In this document: in pieces, positions 16,902 through 25,694 of the stretch
Numbering within the stretch: the stretch's first letter is position 1
How the letters are laid out: the number at the start of each line of letters is the position of its first letter
Assembly (NCBI GenBank): GCA_044226655.1
Contig: JBGAGO010000001.1
Span: forward strand, 124,001 to 188,000
Direction of reading: 5' to 3'
From: JBEVOS01 sp044226655
GTDB taxonomy: Bacteria > Pseudomonadota > Alphaproteobacteria > Caulobacterales > Aquidulcibacteraceae
DNA: 64,000 nt
Program-made: the position numbers and the translations under genes
The notes under the pieces: model-generated
What the model saw: only the letters and a program-made list of their open reading frames with translations
The model's database searches: none
What the model was told of the DNA's origin: nothing

Positions 16902-17245
16902 GGCCGCCTCCTGGCCGGGACCGCCGTCAGCCTAGCCAAGCCGCGCCCGGCGCGCCATGCGCGGGCCTGGGCTCGCCGTCGCAGAGACTCCTCCCAGCCC
17001 CGCGCCGCTTGGCCGCTGGCCGCTGGCCGCGACGGCGGCCTTGTGCACGCGCGAATGAAAGCGCCTTAAGGCATCAGCGCTTGGCGTCGGTAGCTCCGGC
17101 GATCCGACGCGCGCGCCAGAACAGAGCCGCGCTGCGGGCGCCCCGGCTCCCGCGCGCCGCCTGCGACGGCGGTCCGCGCTCGCGACCTTGGGCGCGCTCG
17201 GCTGGCGCAGCGCGCCTCGTCATCGCGCCGCCGCGCCATTCGCGT
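16902..17245. other. Non-coding stretch before tRNA-Ser
   Basis: I see no credible gene here. The only small pattern is a three-fold tandem TGGCCGC at about 17011-17029. Open frames on both strands have Arg/Ala-rich composition typical of antisense noise in GC-rich DNA. Confidence 0.5.
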
Positions 17246-17274
17246 TTGCCCTGGCGCGCGGCTTGCACTAACGA
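17246..17274 (+). promoter_or_regulatory. Possible tRNA-Ser promoter
   Basis: TTGCCC (17246-17251) and TAACGA (17269-17274) are 17 bp apart and would start transcription about 12 nt before the mature tRNA. Both hexamers are weak matches, so this is tentative. Confidence 0.35.
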
Positions 17275-17292
17275 GCCCTCCCACGACCCCGC

Positions 17293-17382
17293 GGAGAGGT
17301 GGCGGAGTGGTCGATCGCGCCGGTCTCGAAAACCGGAATACGTGCAAGCGTATCGAGGGTTCGAATCCCTCCCTCTCCGCCA
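17293..17382 (+). tRNA. tRNA-Ser (anticodon CGA)
   Basis: Cloverleaf of 90 nt. The acceptor stem GGAGAGG (17293-17299) pairs with CCTCTCC (17372-17378), then discriminator G and an encoded CCA (17380-17382). The anticodon stem CCGGT/ACCGG encloses loop CTCGAAA with anticodon CGA, reading UCG. The T loop is GTTCGAATC, and a long variable arm is present as expected for tRNA-Ser. Its 3' end is the attachment site of the island. Confidence 0.96.
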
Positions 17383-17384
17383 GA
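17369..17384. repeat. attL: 16-bp direct repeat in the tRNA-Ser 3' end
   Basis: CTCCCTCTCCGCCAGA covers the last part of the tRNA-Ser T arm and acceptor stem plus CCA and two bases more. The identical 16 bp recur at 30594-30609 next to the integrase. This is the classic core site of a tRNA-targeted tyrosine recombinase, and the tRNA gene stays intact. Confidence 0.88.
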
Positions 17385-17538
17385 AATCCTTTTAATTTGC
17401 TCATAAAAACAACGGCATGTGCCGACATTTAGAATTAGGGCCGCGGACGTTTCCCCTTATTTTTCCCTTATCGCGTTGGCGTTGAGTTGCCATTTGGCTT
17501 TTGTTTCGGCGTTATCCGACGGAACGGATTAGGGGCTG

Positions 17539-19986
17539 ATGGACAAGCGGGGACTTACAGAGCGCGACATCTGCACGAAGTTCATCCTGCCAGCCGTGAA
17601 GCGGGCCGGCTGGGATGAGATGCTGCAAGTCCGCGAAGAGGTCTATTTCACCAAAGGTCGGATCATTGTTCGCGGCAAGCTCGTGACGCGCGGCAACGCG
17701 AAGAAAGCCGATTTCGTCCTCTACTACAAACCGAACATCCCCATCGCCCTGATCGAGGCCAAGGACAACAATCGCGCGGTCGGCGATGGGATGCAGCAAG
17801 GTCTCGATTATGCGGAGACGCTCGACATCCCTTTCGTGTTCTCGTCCAACGGGGATGGGTTCGTTTTCCACGACCGCACCGGGCAGAGCGCGATAAAGGA
17901 AGCCAATCTTGGTCTGGACGACTTTCCCAATCCTGCCGAGCTGTGGAGCCGCTATCTCGCCTGGAAGGGGCTAACGCCCGAGGCGGAGCAAACAGTGCTC
18001 CAAGACTATTTCGACGACTGCAGCGGCAAAGCGCCCCGCTACTACCAGGTCAACGCCGTCAACGCCGCGATCGAGGCCATCGCCAAAGGGCGCGACCGCT
18101 TGTTGCTTGTGATGGCGACTGGCACCGGGAAAACCTACACCGCCTTCCAGATCATTTGGAGGCTTTGGAAAGCAGGCCGCAAGAGGCGCATCCTGTTTTT
18201 GGCCGACCGCAACGTCCTCATCGACCAAACGATGGTCAACGATTTTCGACCGTTCGGCGCAGCAATGGCGAAGCTTTCAACCAACGCCAAAACGATCGAG
18301 CGGCAAGACGGAACGACGGTGGACCTCACGCTCGCGCTCGACAAAAAGCGGCGCATCGACACCGCCTTTGAAATCTATCTCGGTCTGTACCAAGCCATCA
18401 CCGGCCCGGAAGAACGGCAAAAGCTATTTCGAGAGTTCTCCCCTGACTTCTTCGACCTAATTGTCGTCGATGAATGCCATCGCGGCAGCGCGGCGGAAGA
18501 TTCCGCTTGGCGAGAGATTCTGGAGTACTTTTCGTCTGCCACTCAGATCGGTTTAACCGCGACGCCGAAGGAGACGGAATACGTCTCCAACATCGCATAC
18601 TTCGGCGAGCCCATTTTTACGTACTCGCTTCGCCAAGGCATCAGCGATGGCTTTCTCGCGCCTTACAAGGTCATCAAAGTTCATATCGACCGCGACGTTG
18701 AAGGATACCGCCCTGAGATTGGGCAGCTCGACCGCGAAGGCGATGAGGTCGAAGATCGGCTCTACAACACCAAAGACTTCGACCGCACGCTGGTGCTGGA
18801 CGACCGCACAAAGCTTGTCGCGCACAAAGTCACCGAATTTTTGAAGGAAAGCGGCGACCGCTTCCAAAAAACTATCGTGTTCTGCGTCGATGAAGAGCAC
18901 GCCGCGCGGATGCGCCAAGCGCTCATCAACGAGAACAAAGGCCTGTGCGATGAAAACCATCGCTACGTGATGCGGATTACGGGGAGCGATAAAGAAGGTC
19001 AGGACCAACTTGGCAACTTCATCGACCCCGAAGCGAAGTACCCGGTCATCGTCACGACATCGCGGCTCCTTTCGACCGGCGTTGATGCGCAAACCTGCCG
19101 CCTGATCGTGCTCGACCGCGCCGTGGGCTCGATGACCGAGTTCAAGCAAATCGTAGGGCGCGGAACGCGCGTGCATGAGGACACCCACAAGTTCTATTTC
19201 ACGCTGATGGATTTTCGCGGCGCCTCCAACCATTTTGCCGATCCCGACTTCGACGGCGATCCGGTTCAGATTTACGAGCCGCGCGAGGACGAGCCGATCA
19301 CGCCCCCAGAAGACGCGAGCGGCGATGATACAATCCGGCCGACGCCGGGCGATGACGAAACGGTTGTGGATACTGGCGGGCCGGACATCACGCTTTCGCC
19401 GGGCGGCGGCGGACGGCTGGAGAAAATCTATATCGACGGCGTACCGGCGCAGATCATTGCCGAGCGCATCGAATATCTCGACGAGGACGGGCGGCTCGTC
19501 ACCGAGAGCTTGCGCGACTTCACCAAGGCAGCCCTCAAAAAGCGCTTTGCAAGCCTGGATGACTTCCTCAAACGCTGGGAATCGGCTGACCGCAAGGAAG
19601 CAGTTTTGGAGGAACTGGAAGCCGAAGGTTTGCCGTTCGAAGCGGTCGCGCGCGAGTTGGGCAAAGACCTCGACCCGTTCGACCTCATTTGTCACGTCGC
19701 GTTCGACAAGCCGCCGCTCACCCGCCGCGAACGCGCCGACAATGTGAAGAAGCGCGATGTCTTCACGAAGTACGGCGGCCAAGCCCGTGCCGTGCTCGAT
19801 GCGCTGCTCGCAAAGTACGCAGACGAAGGCGTCATAAATATCGATGATGCGGACGTGTTGCGCGTCCCTCCGATAAATCAGATCGGCACACCCGTTGAAA
19901 TCCTGAGATCGTTCGGCGGGAAAGCGGCGTTCGAACGCGCTATCCATGACGTGCAGGCCGCGCTCTACTCAGAGATGACCCTTTGA
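17539..19986 (+). CDS. hsdR: Type I restriction enzyme R subunit (DEAD-type translocase and nuclease)
   Basis: This is an 815-residue protein. The N-terminal nuclease domain shows ADFVLY...IEAK (Asp58, Glu73, Lys75), a PD-(D/E)xK site. Motor motifs follow: Walker A MATGTGKT at 192-199, DECH at 311-314, TATPK at 340-344, and QIVGRGTR near 535. The C-terminus matches the EcoEI-type R-subunit domain. It cleaves DNA lacking the methylation set by HsdM/HsdS after ATP-driven translocation. First gene of the island operon; the next gene starts one base after its stop. Confidence 0.95.
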   Translation: MDKRGLTERDICTKFILPAVKRAGWDEMLQVREEVYFTKGRIIVRGKLVTRGNAKKADFVLYYKPNIPIALIEAKDNNRAVGDGMQQGLDYAETLDIPFVFSSNGDGFVFHDRTGQSAIKEANLGLDDFPNPAELWSRYLAWKGLTPEAEQTVLQDYFDDCSGKAPRYYQVNAVNAAIEAIAKGRDRLLLVMATGTGKTYTAFQIIWRLWKAGRKRRILFLADRNVLIDQTMVNDFRPFGAAMAKLSTNAKTIERQDGTTVDLTLALDKKRRIDTAFEIYLGLYQAITGPEERQKLFREFSPDFFDLIVVDECHRGSAAEDSAWREILEYFSSATQIGLTATPKETEYVSNIAYFGEPIFTYSLRQGISDGFLAPYKVIKVHIDRDVEGYRPEIGQLDREGDEVEDRLYNTKDFDRTLVLDDRTKLVAHKVTEFLKESGDRFQKTIVFCVDEEHAARMRQALINENKGLCDENHRYVMRITGSDKEGQDQLGNFIDPEAKYPVIVTTSRLLSTGVDAQTCRLIVLDRAVGSMTEFKQIVGRGTRVHEDTHKFYFTLMDFRGASNHFADPDFDGDPVQIYEPREDEPITPPEDASGDDTIRPTPGDDETVVDTGGPDITLSPGGGGRLEKIYIDGVPAQIIAERIEYLDEDGRLVTESLRDFTKAALKKRFASLDDFLKRWESADRKEAVLEELEAEGLPFEAVARELGKDLDPFDLICHVAFDKPPLTRRERADNVKKRDVFTKYGGQARAVLDALLAKYADEGVINIDDADVLRVPPINQIGTPVEILRSFGGKAAFERAIHDVQAALYSEMTL

Positions 19987-19987
19987 C

Positions 19988-20854
19988 ATGGAGAAGATCG
20001 GCGGCCGAAAAATCTGGGCGCTCTTCGATGAGGATTCTGCCGCGCGTCCGGCCACTAATCAACAGGTGCGCGCTGGCGCCGGTCACTTTGTTCAAACCTA
20101 CTTTCAGCTCACACAGAAAGTTGCGGAGCTGAGCTTTCGAAATCGCGACCTGTTCTTGCTCTTTCGCGGGCAAGGCAACGAGTACCGAACTACCAAGGGC
20201 AATGCGTCACTCAAGCCGAGCCTGTTTCGACCCGGCAGCAATGGCAAACTTCCGAAGAAGTTGTTGGCGGGCCGCTTCGCACGTCTGCTTAAGGCTGAGG
20301 AAGAGCTTACGGAGCGCTACACCGCTGCGAAGCTCTTGGGGTTCGAACAGCTTGCCCGGCAGCGGCTCATGCGTTGGGTCATTCTCCAGCACTACGGCGT
20401 TTGCGCGACGCCCTTGCTGGACGTAACACAATCGCTTCGTGTCGCGTGCTCCTTCGCTTCTTTGGGAAGAGACACGAGCGACCGATATCTGTATGTTCTC
20501 GGCGTTCCAAATTTGAGCGGCGCCGTCACTGCCAGCGTCGAATCGGGAATGCAGATCGTGCGGCTCTCTAGCGCATGTCCGCCCGCCGCAACACGTCCGC
20601 ATGTTCAGGAAGGATACTTGCTTGGCGAGTATCCCGAAATGGACAGTTTCGATCAGCACACCAAGTACCGCCCGTACGAGACCGATTTTGCGCAGCGCCT
20701 AATCGCAAAGTTCAGATTTCGGCCCGACGAGCTGTGGCATAGCCCCAACTTCCAAGGAATATCCGAAGACGGGCTCCTTCCTCATGAGGGGCGGGATGTG
20801 TTGCTTCCGGTGGTTGACGAGATAAAGCAGGCCCTTGGGCCAGAGGTAGCGTGA
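19988..20854 (+). CDS. FRG-domain protein inside the hsd operon
   Basis: This 288-residue protein has the FRG-domain signatures LLFRGQGNEYR (FRGQ at 59-62), SLKPSLFR (74-81) and LQHYGVCATPLLDVTQSLRVA (133-153). FRG domains are named after a conserved F-R-G and are often found in defence-linked genes; their biochemical activity is not established to my knowledge. It starts one base after the hsdR stop and overlaps the hsdM start by 4 bp (GTGA), so it is made together with the R-M enzyme. It has no signal peptide or membrane segment. Confidence 0.88.
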   Translation: MEKIGGRKIWALFDEDSAARPATNQQVRAGAGHFVQTYFQLTQKVAELSFRNRDLFLLFRGQGNEYRTTKGNASLKPSLFRPGSNGKLPKKLLAGRFARLLKAEEELTERYTAAKLLGFEQLARQRLMRWVILQHYGVCATPLLDVTQSLRVACSFASLGRDTSDRYLYVLGVPNLSGAVTASVESGMQIVRLSSACPPAATRPHVQEGYLLGEYPEMDSFDQHTKYRPYETDFAQRLIAKFRFRPDELWHSPNFQGISEDGLLPHEGRDVLLPVVDEIKQALGPEVA

Positions 20855-22311
20855 GCATGTCTGTTCGGAACACTGTCAAATCGATCCAAGACATCATGCG
20901 CCAAGACGCCGGCGTGGACGGCGATGCGCAGCGCATCAGCCAACTTTGCTGGATGTTCTTCCTGAAAATCATCGACGATCAGGACCAAGAGCTGGAACTC
21001 ACGCGAGACGGTTATCGCTCGCCAATCCCTGCGAAGCTTCAATGGCGCGCGTGGGCGGCCAATCCAGAAGGCATCACTGGCGAGGCGCTGCTGGATTTCG
21101 TCAACAATGACCTGTTTCCGACGCTCAAAAACCTTCCCGCGCCGGCCAACACGCAGAATCGACGCCGCGTCGTGCGTAGCGTTTTTGAGGACGCCTACAA
21201 CTACATGAAGTCGGGCCAGCTCATCCGGCAGGTGCTCAACAAGATCAACGGAATCGACTTCAACAATCTCGTCGAACGCCAGCACTTCGGCGAAATCTAC
21301 GAGCAAATCCTCAACGACCTTCAATCGGCCGGCAATGCCGGCGAGTACTACACACCGCGCGCCGTGACCGCCTTCATGGCGGAGCGCATTGATCCACGGC
21401 CGGGAGAAGTGTTGTTTGACCCCGCTTGCGGAACAGGCGGCTTTCTGACTTGCGCGATCCGGCACATGGAGAAGAACTACGTCCGCACGCCGAGGCAGCG
21501 CGAGAAGATGCAAGCAGCGCTCCGTGCGGTGGAGAAGAAGCCGCTCCCGCACATGCTCTGCGTCACCAACATGCTGCTGCACGGCATCGAAGATGCGAGC
21601 TTCGTTCGCCACGACAACACGCTCGCGCGCCCACTGATCTCTTGGGGCAAGGATGAGCGCGTGGACATCGTACTCACCAACCCGCCCTTTGGCGGGCGGG
21701 AGGAAGACGGCATCGAGAACAACTTCCCGACTTTTCGCACGAAGGAGACCGCTGATCTATTCCTCGCGCTCATTGTGCGCTTACTGAAACCGGGCGGGCG
21801 CGCCGCCGTGGTGCTTCCGGACGGCTCATTGTTTGGCGAGGGCATCAAGACGCGGCTCAAAGAGCATCTGATGGAAGAGTGCAATCTGCACACCATTGTT
21901 CGCCTGCCGAATTCTGTGTTCAAGCCCTACGCATCCATCGGCACCAATCTCCTCTTCTTCGAGAAGGGCGAGCCGACAAAGGACATCTGGTATTGGGAGC
22001 ATCGAGTACCCGAAGGCCAAGCGGCGTACAGTATGACCAAGCCAATTCGGCTCGCACACCTCCAAGCGTGCGCTGACTGGTGGGGAGGCGCAGACCGCGA
22101 AGGCCGACAGGAAGGCCCGCTTGCCTGGAAGGTGACGGTCGATGACGTGAAAGCTCGCGGCTACAATCTTGACTTCAAAAATCCGCACGCGGTTGCAGAT
22201 GACCACGGGGACCCGGAAACGCTGCTTGCCGATCTCGACGCGGCCGAAGTGGAGACGGCGCGCCTGCGCAATCAGTTGAAGGCGATATTGGCTGAGGCAC
22301 TGGCACGATGA
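20851..22311 (+). CDS. hsdM: Type I DNA methyltransferase M subunit
   Basis: This 486-residue protein transfers a methyl group from S-adenosylmethionine to N6 of adenine. It has the N-terminal HsdM helical domain (residues ~5-140), the SAM motif DPACGTGGFL at 190-199 and the catalytic NPPF at 277-280. I keep the GTG at 20851, which overlaps the FRG stop as GTGA; ATG 20857 is an alternative. Works as M2S with HsdS, overlapping its gene by 4 bp. Confidence 0.95.
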   Translation: MSMSVRNTVKSIQDIMRQDAGVDGDAQRISQLCWMFFLKIIDDQDQELELTRDGYRSPIPAKLQWRAWAANPEGITGEALLDFVNNDLFPTLKNLPAPANTQNRRRVVRSVFEDAYNYMKSGQLIRQVLNKINGIDFNNLVERQHFGEIYEQILNDLQSAGNAGEYYTPRAVTAFMAERIDPRPGEVLFDPACGTGGFLTCAIRHMEKNYVRTPRQREKMQAALRAVEKKPLPHMLCVTNMLLHGIEDASFVRHDNTLARPLISWGKDERVDIVLTNPPFGGREEDGIENNFPTFRTKETADLFLALIVRLLKPGGRAAVVLPDGSLFGEGIKTRLKEHLMEECNLHTIVRLPNSVFKPYASIGTNLLFFEKGEPTKDIWYWEHRVPEGQAAYSMTKPIRLAHLQACADWWGGADREGRQEGPLAWKVTVDDVKARGYNLDFKNPHAVADDHGDPETLLADLDAAEVETARLRNQLKAILAEALAR

Positions 22312-24107
22312 ACGCGGAAAGCTTGCTGACGCTATATGACGGAGTGGCAGATGCGCCCGATGCCATCGAACGCCTACGAAAGTTGATCTTGGACCTGGCA
22401 GTGCGCGGCAAGCTTGTGCCTCAGGTTTCGGAAGACGAGCACGCAAAAAATCTATTGGAGCAAATCGAGTCCGAACGGGCGCGTAGCCTTGGTCGCGGCC
22501 AACGAGCAAGAGCAGCGATTCCGCTTCCGATTGATGTGGGCCCCTATCAGGCCCCGAGCGGCTGGGTCTGGATGCCACTCGGCAACACAGGCAACATCTT
22601 TACCGGGAACAGCATCAACGCGAGCACTCGCGCGAAGTTGGAAAGCTGCAAAAGCGGGCGCCCGTTCATAGCCACGAAAGATATTGGGTACGGCTTCGAT
22701 GCTGTTGACTATCGGAATGGCATGTTGGTGCCGGAAACCGATGAGACCTTCAGGGTCGCGCGCGCGCCGTCCGTGTTGATCTGCGCCGAAGGTGGGAGTG
22801 CCGGACGAAAAATTGCTTTAACCGACCGCGACATCAGCTTTGGAAACAAGCTGTTGGCGAACGAGACGTGGAGTGTCGTTCTGCCTCGCTTTGTGATGTT
22901 CTATTACCTAAGTGAGACGTTCTACGCGCAGTTCTCGGACCAAATGACTGGCATCATCGGTGGCATATCAATAAACAAATTTCTTCAACTGCCTTTCCCT
23001 CTCCCGCCGTTGCCCGAGCAGCATCGCATCGTCGCTAAAGTCGATGAATTGATGGCGCTGTGCGATCAGGTTGAATCGGCGCGCGCGACGCGGGAGGCGA
23101 CGCGCGACCGGCTTGCACGGGCGAGCCTCGCGCGTGTCAACGCGCCCGATCCCGAAACCTTCCAAGCAGACGCCTGTTTCATGCTCGACGCGCTGCCAGC
23201 ACTCTCAGAACGTACAGACCAAATCCAACACCTCCGCCAGACGATCGTGAACTGCGCAGCTCTTGGACGATTGGTGCCGCAAAACTCCAAGGACCAACCG
23301 ATGCAACAGGTGCTGAGTCGCCTTGCCCGGGAGGACGCAACCAGAAAGGTCCGTCGAGGTGTGCCCGAGGCAACCGAAGCTCCAGCAAGTATCCTTGCCT
23401 ATCATCTCCCACCGTCTTGGTGTCTTGCATCGGTCGCAATGCTCCTACGCTCAGGCGGCATCTTAGATGTGAAAGACGGCAACCACGGTTCAAATCACCC
23501 GAAGGCTTCTGATTTCGTGGAGCGTGGCCTACCGTTCATCACCGCTGCGCAGGTGTCAGACGGCGGCGTCATAGACTATGTGGGGGCCTACAAGCTGAGC
23601 GGCGTGCCGTTGTCTAAGTTGAGGGTTGGCTTCGCGAAATCGGGCGATGTGATCTACACACACAAGGGCAGCGTCGGTCGCGTCGCTGTTTGCGACCGTG
23701 AATGCGTTCTCTCACCGCAAACAACCTACTACCGACCGCATGCCGAGGTTTTTTCACCGGAGTATCTGCGGCTTCTGATGCTATCTGATTTTGTGCGCCT
23801 TCAGGCTGACGAAGTGAAGAAGCAGACCACCAGAGATTTCGTTTCGATTCAAAAGCAATACGATTTCTGGCTCGTCGTGCCGCCTAGGAAAGAACAAGAA
23901 CGCATCGCGACGAAGGCCGCCGAGCTGCTAAGCTTGGCCGACGAGTTAGAGATGCGACTTGGCGAAACCGTGGATATTCGACGCAAACTTCTCGAAGCGC
24001 TCTTGCATGGAGCGCTTCATTACCCCGCCAAAAATCAAGAGGGCGAGCTAGCCGATGCCCATCCGCCACGCCATTTGGACCGTAGGATCGCAACCGACCG
24101 AGCTTAG
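22308..24107 (+). CDS. hsdS: Type I specificity S subunit
   Basis: This 599-residue protein has two target-recognition domains (about 85-235 and 345-510), each followed by a conserved helix: LPPLPEQHRIVAKVDELM near 225-245 and VVPPRKEQERIATKAAELL near 525-545. It sets the bipartite DNA sequence recognised by the complex. It is somewhat long for HsdS because of an N-terminal helical extension with NAESLLTLYDGVADAPDAIE. The 3' end overlaps the next gene by 53 bp. Confidence 0.93.
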   Translation: MNAESLLTLYDGVADAPDAIERLRKLILDLAVRGKLVPQVSEDEHAKNLLEQIESERARSLGRGQRARAAIPLPIDVGPYQAPSGWVWMPLGNTGNIFTGNSINASTRAKLESCKSGRPFIATKDIGYGFDAVDYRNGMLVPETDETFRVARAPSVLICAEGGSAGRKIALTDRDISFGNKLLANETWSVVLPRFVMFYYLSETFYAQFSDQMTGIIGGISINKFLQLPFPLPPLPEQHRIVAKVDELMALCDQVESARATREATRDRLARASLARVNAPDPETFQADACFMLDALPALSERTDQIQHLRQTIVNCAALGRLVPQNSKDQPMQQVLSRLAREDATRKVRRGVPEATEAPASILAYHLPPSWCLASVAMLLRSGGILDVKDGNHGSNHPKASDFVERGLPFITAAQVSDGGVIDYVGAYKLSGVPLSKLRVGFAKSGDVIYTHKGSVGRVAVCDRECVLSPQTTYYRPHAEVFSPEYLRLLMLSDFVRLQADEVKKQTTRDFVSIQKQYDFWLVVPPRKEQERIATKAAELLSLADELEMRLGETVDIRRKLLEALLHGALHYPAKNQEGELADAHPPRHLDRRIATDRA

Positions 24108-25143
24108 GGACGCGACGCTGCCGTCCGAGCAAGTGCTGGAAGCGATGATCGTCTCCGCGCCGCGCATTCTCTCAGACGAGTGGATGCTGATCGGCAGGCA
24201 GGAAGACACCGGCTACGGTGGACGCATCGATTTGCTCGCCATCGCGCCAGACGGCTCGCTCGTTCTGATCGAGTTAAAGCGTAGCCGCACCCCGCGCGAA
24301 GTCGTGGCGCAAACCCTCGACTATGCCTCGTGGGTCGATGCCTTGGAAGCCGACGACATCGCCCGCATCTACGCTCGCTTCAAGCCGAGCGGCAACTTGG
24401 CGGAAGACTTCAAGGCCCGTTTCGGCCGCGTGCTCGACGAAGAAACGCTCAACGAAAGCCATGAAATGATGATCGTCGCTTCCGAGCTTGATCCCGGCAC
24501 AGAGCGCATCGTTCGCTACCTGGAAGAGCGCGGCATCGCGATCAACGTGCTGTTCTTCCAGGTCTTCCAGAACGACAAAGATCAGATGTTGAGCCGCGCC
24601 TGGCTCATTGACCCCGTTGAGACACAAGCCAACGTCGCCGCAAAGCCAAAGGGTGAAAGCGAACCGTGGAACGGCGAGTTCTATGCCAACTTCGGCCAAG
24701 GCGTTGCGCGGTCGTGGGCCGAAGGCATGAAGTACGGCTTCATCAGCGCGGGCGGCGGCACATGGTATTCGAAGTCCTTGGGCTTACTCAGAACCGGCGA
24801 CCGTGTGTGGGTCAACGCGCCCGGTAACGGCTATGTTGGCGTAGGCATCGTGACAGGTCCAGCGCAACCGATCTCAAGCTTTACCGTCGAAACGCCCGAA
24901 GGCGAGAAGCCGGCGGCGGAGGTGCTGACCGAAGGCACATATCATCGCGAGTTCATCGACGATCCCGAGCAATGCGAATACTTCGTGCCGATGCGTTGGC
25001 TGGACACAACGCCTATCGAAAACGCGTTCAAAGAGATTGGACTCTTCGGCGTGCAGAACACGGTGTCCAAGCCGACGACGCCGAAGTGGCGTCACACAAT
25101 CGAGCGGCTGAAAACACGTTTCCCGAGCTTCGCCTCGAAGTGA
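24055..25143 (+). CDS. NucS/DUF91-like nuclease with C-terminal PUA/EVE-like domain
   Basis: This 362-residue protein has an N-terminal PD-(D/E)xK core: GYGGRIDLLAI with Asp59 and VLIELKRSR with Glu73-Leu-Lys75, followed by QTLDYASWV. This is the EndoNucS/DUF91 pattern. The C-terminal half contains YGFISAGGGTWYSKSL and GDRVWVNAPGNGYVGVG, a small beta-barrel that resembles PUA/EVE-type folds, which in other proteins read modified bases. It overlaps hsdS by 53 bp and so ends the R-M operon. A role in cleaving modified DNA is inference. Confidence 0.82.
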   Translation: MPIRHAIWTVGSQPTELRDATLPSEQVLEAMIVSAPRILSDEWMLIGRQEDTGYGGRIDLLAIAPDGSLVLIELKRSRTPREVVAQTLDYASWVDALEADDIARIYARFKPSGNLAEDFKARFGRVLDEETLNESHEMMIVASELDPGTERIVRYLEERGIAINVLFFQVFQNDKDQMLSRAWLIDPVETQANVAAKPKGESEPWNGEFYANFGQGVARSWAEGMKYGFISAGGGTWYSKSLGLLRTGDRVWVNAPGNGYVGVGIVTGPAQPISSFTVETPEGEKPAAEVLTEGTYHREFIDDPEQCEYFVPMRWLDTTPIENAFKEIGLFGVQNTVSKPTTPKWRHTIERLKTRFPSFASK

Positions 25144-25694
25144 TGGCGTGCAGGGTGACGTTGAGCCGCGTCCGCTGGCGTGAGGCGTCCTTCACCAATG
25201 AAGCGAACCTTGCGCTCCCTCCAGAGGTTTGCGTTGCGTCGTATCGTTCGCTGAAGAGGAGCACCCCACCGCACCGTGCGCGGTGCGGTGCGGTCACACG
25301 GTGCACGGTGCAAAAAACGAAACACGCAGAACGACTTCGCGTAGGGTGTGAGTCGTCCTTTATCTAGCCTTACACCCTGCATTGCTTTTTCCCGCGCACC
25401 TCAAACTCAGAATCGGCAGGTCCGCATCGCCGTGCAGCGGTCCACCGCGTGACACGGTGCTTTCGTGTTTGGGCTGAACATCGTTGTCGTGCTCACGTCC
25501 GCATGCTCACTTTCCAGCGATAGCGGCGCATCCGGGAAGTGCGATATACGACGTGCGAGGTCACATCGAAGCGCAGCGGCAACCGAGACGGCTCAAGGCC
25601 AGCTCGACCTCTTCGCCACGCCGATCGCAAACGATCGCTCGGCATCGCCGAGAAGCGAGCGCAAGACGATGCCAGTTAGGGAAGCGCTGCACCG
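25144..25694. other. Intergenic stretch with hairpin and GGTGC repeats
   Basis: I find no convincing gene. The stretch holds a 10-bp-stem hairpin at 25267-25290 and three copies of ACGGTGC (25298-25304, 25305-25311, 25454-25460). Open frames through it look like noise. Confidence 0.45.
25267..25311. repeat. 10-bp-stem hairpin followed by tandem ACGGTGC heptamers
   Basis: CACCGCACCG at 25267-25276 pairs perfectly with CGGTGCGGTG at 25281-25290 around a TGCG loop. Two directly adjacent ACGGTGC copies follow at 25298-25311, then a run of A. It may end the hsd operon transcript or be a protein-binding repeat array; a third copy lies at 25454-25460. Confidence 0.6.

Noticed and set aside
17066..17428. 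Reverse 120-codon frame over the tRNA-Ser gene
   Set aside because: It covers the tRNA on the opposite strand and is composed of Arg/Ala/Ser with no motif.
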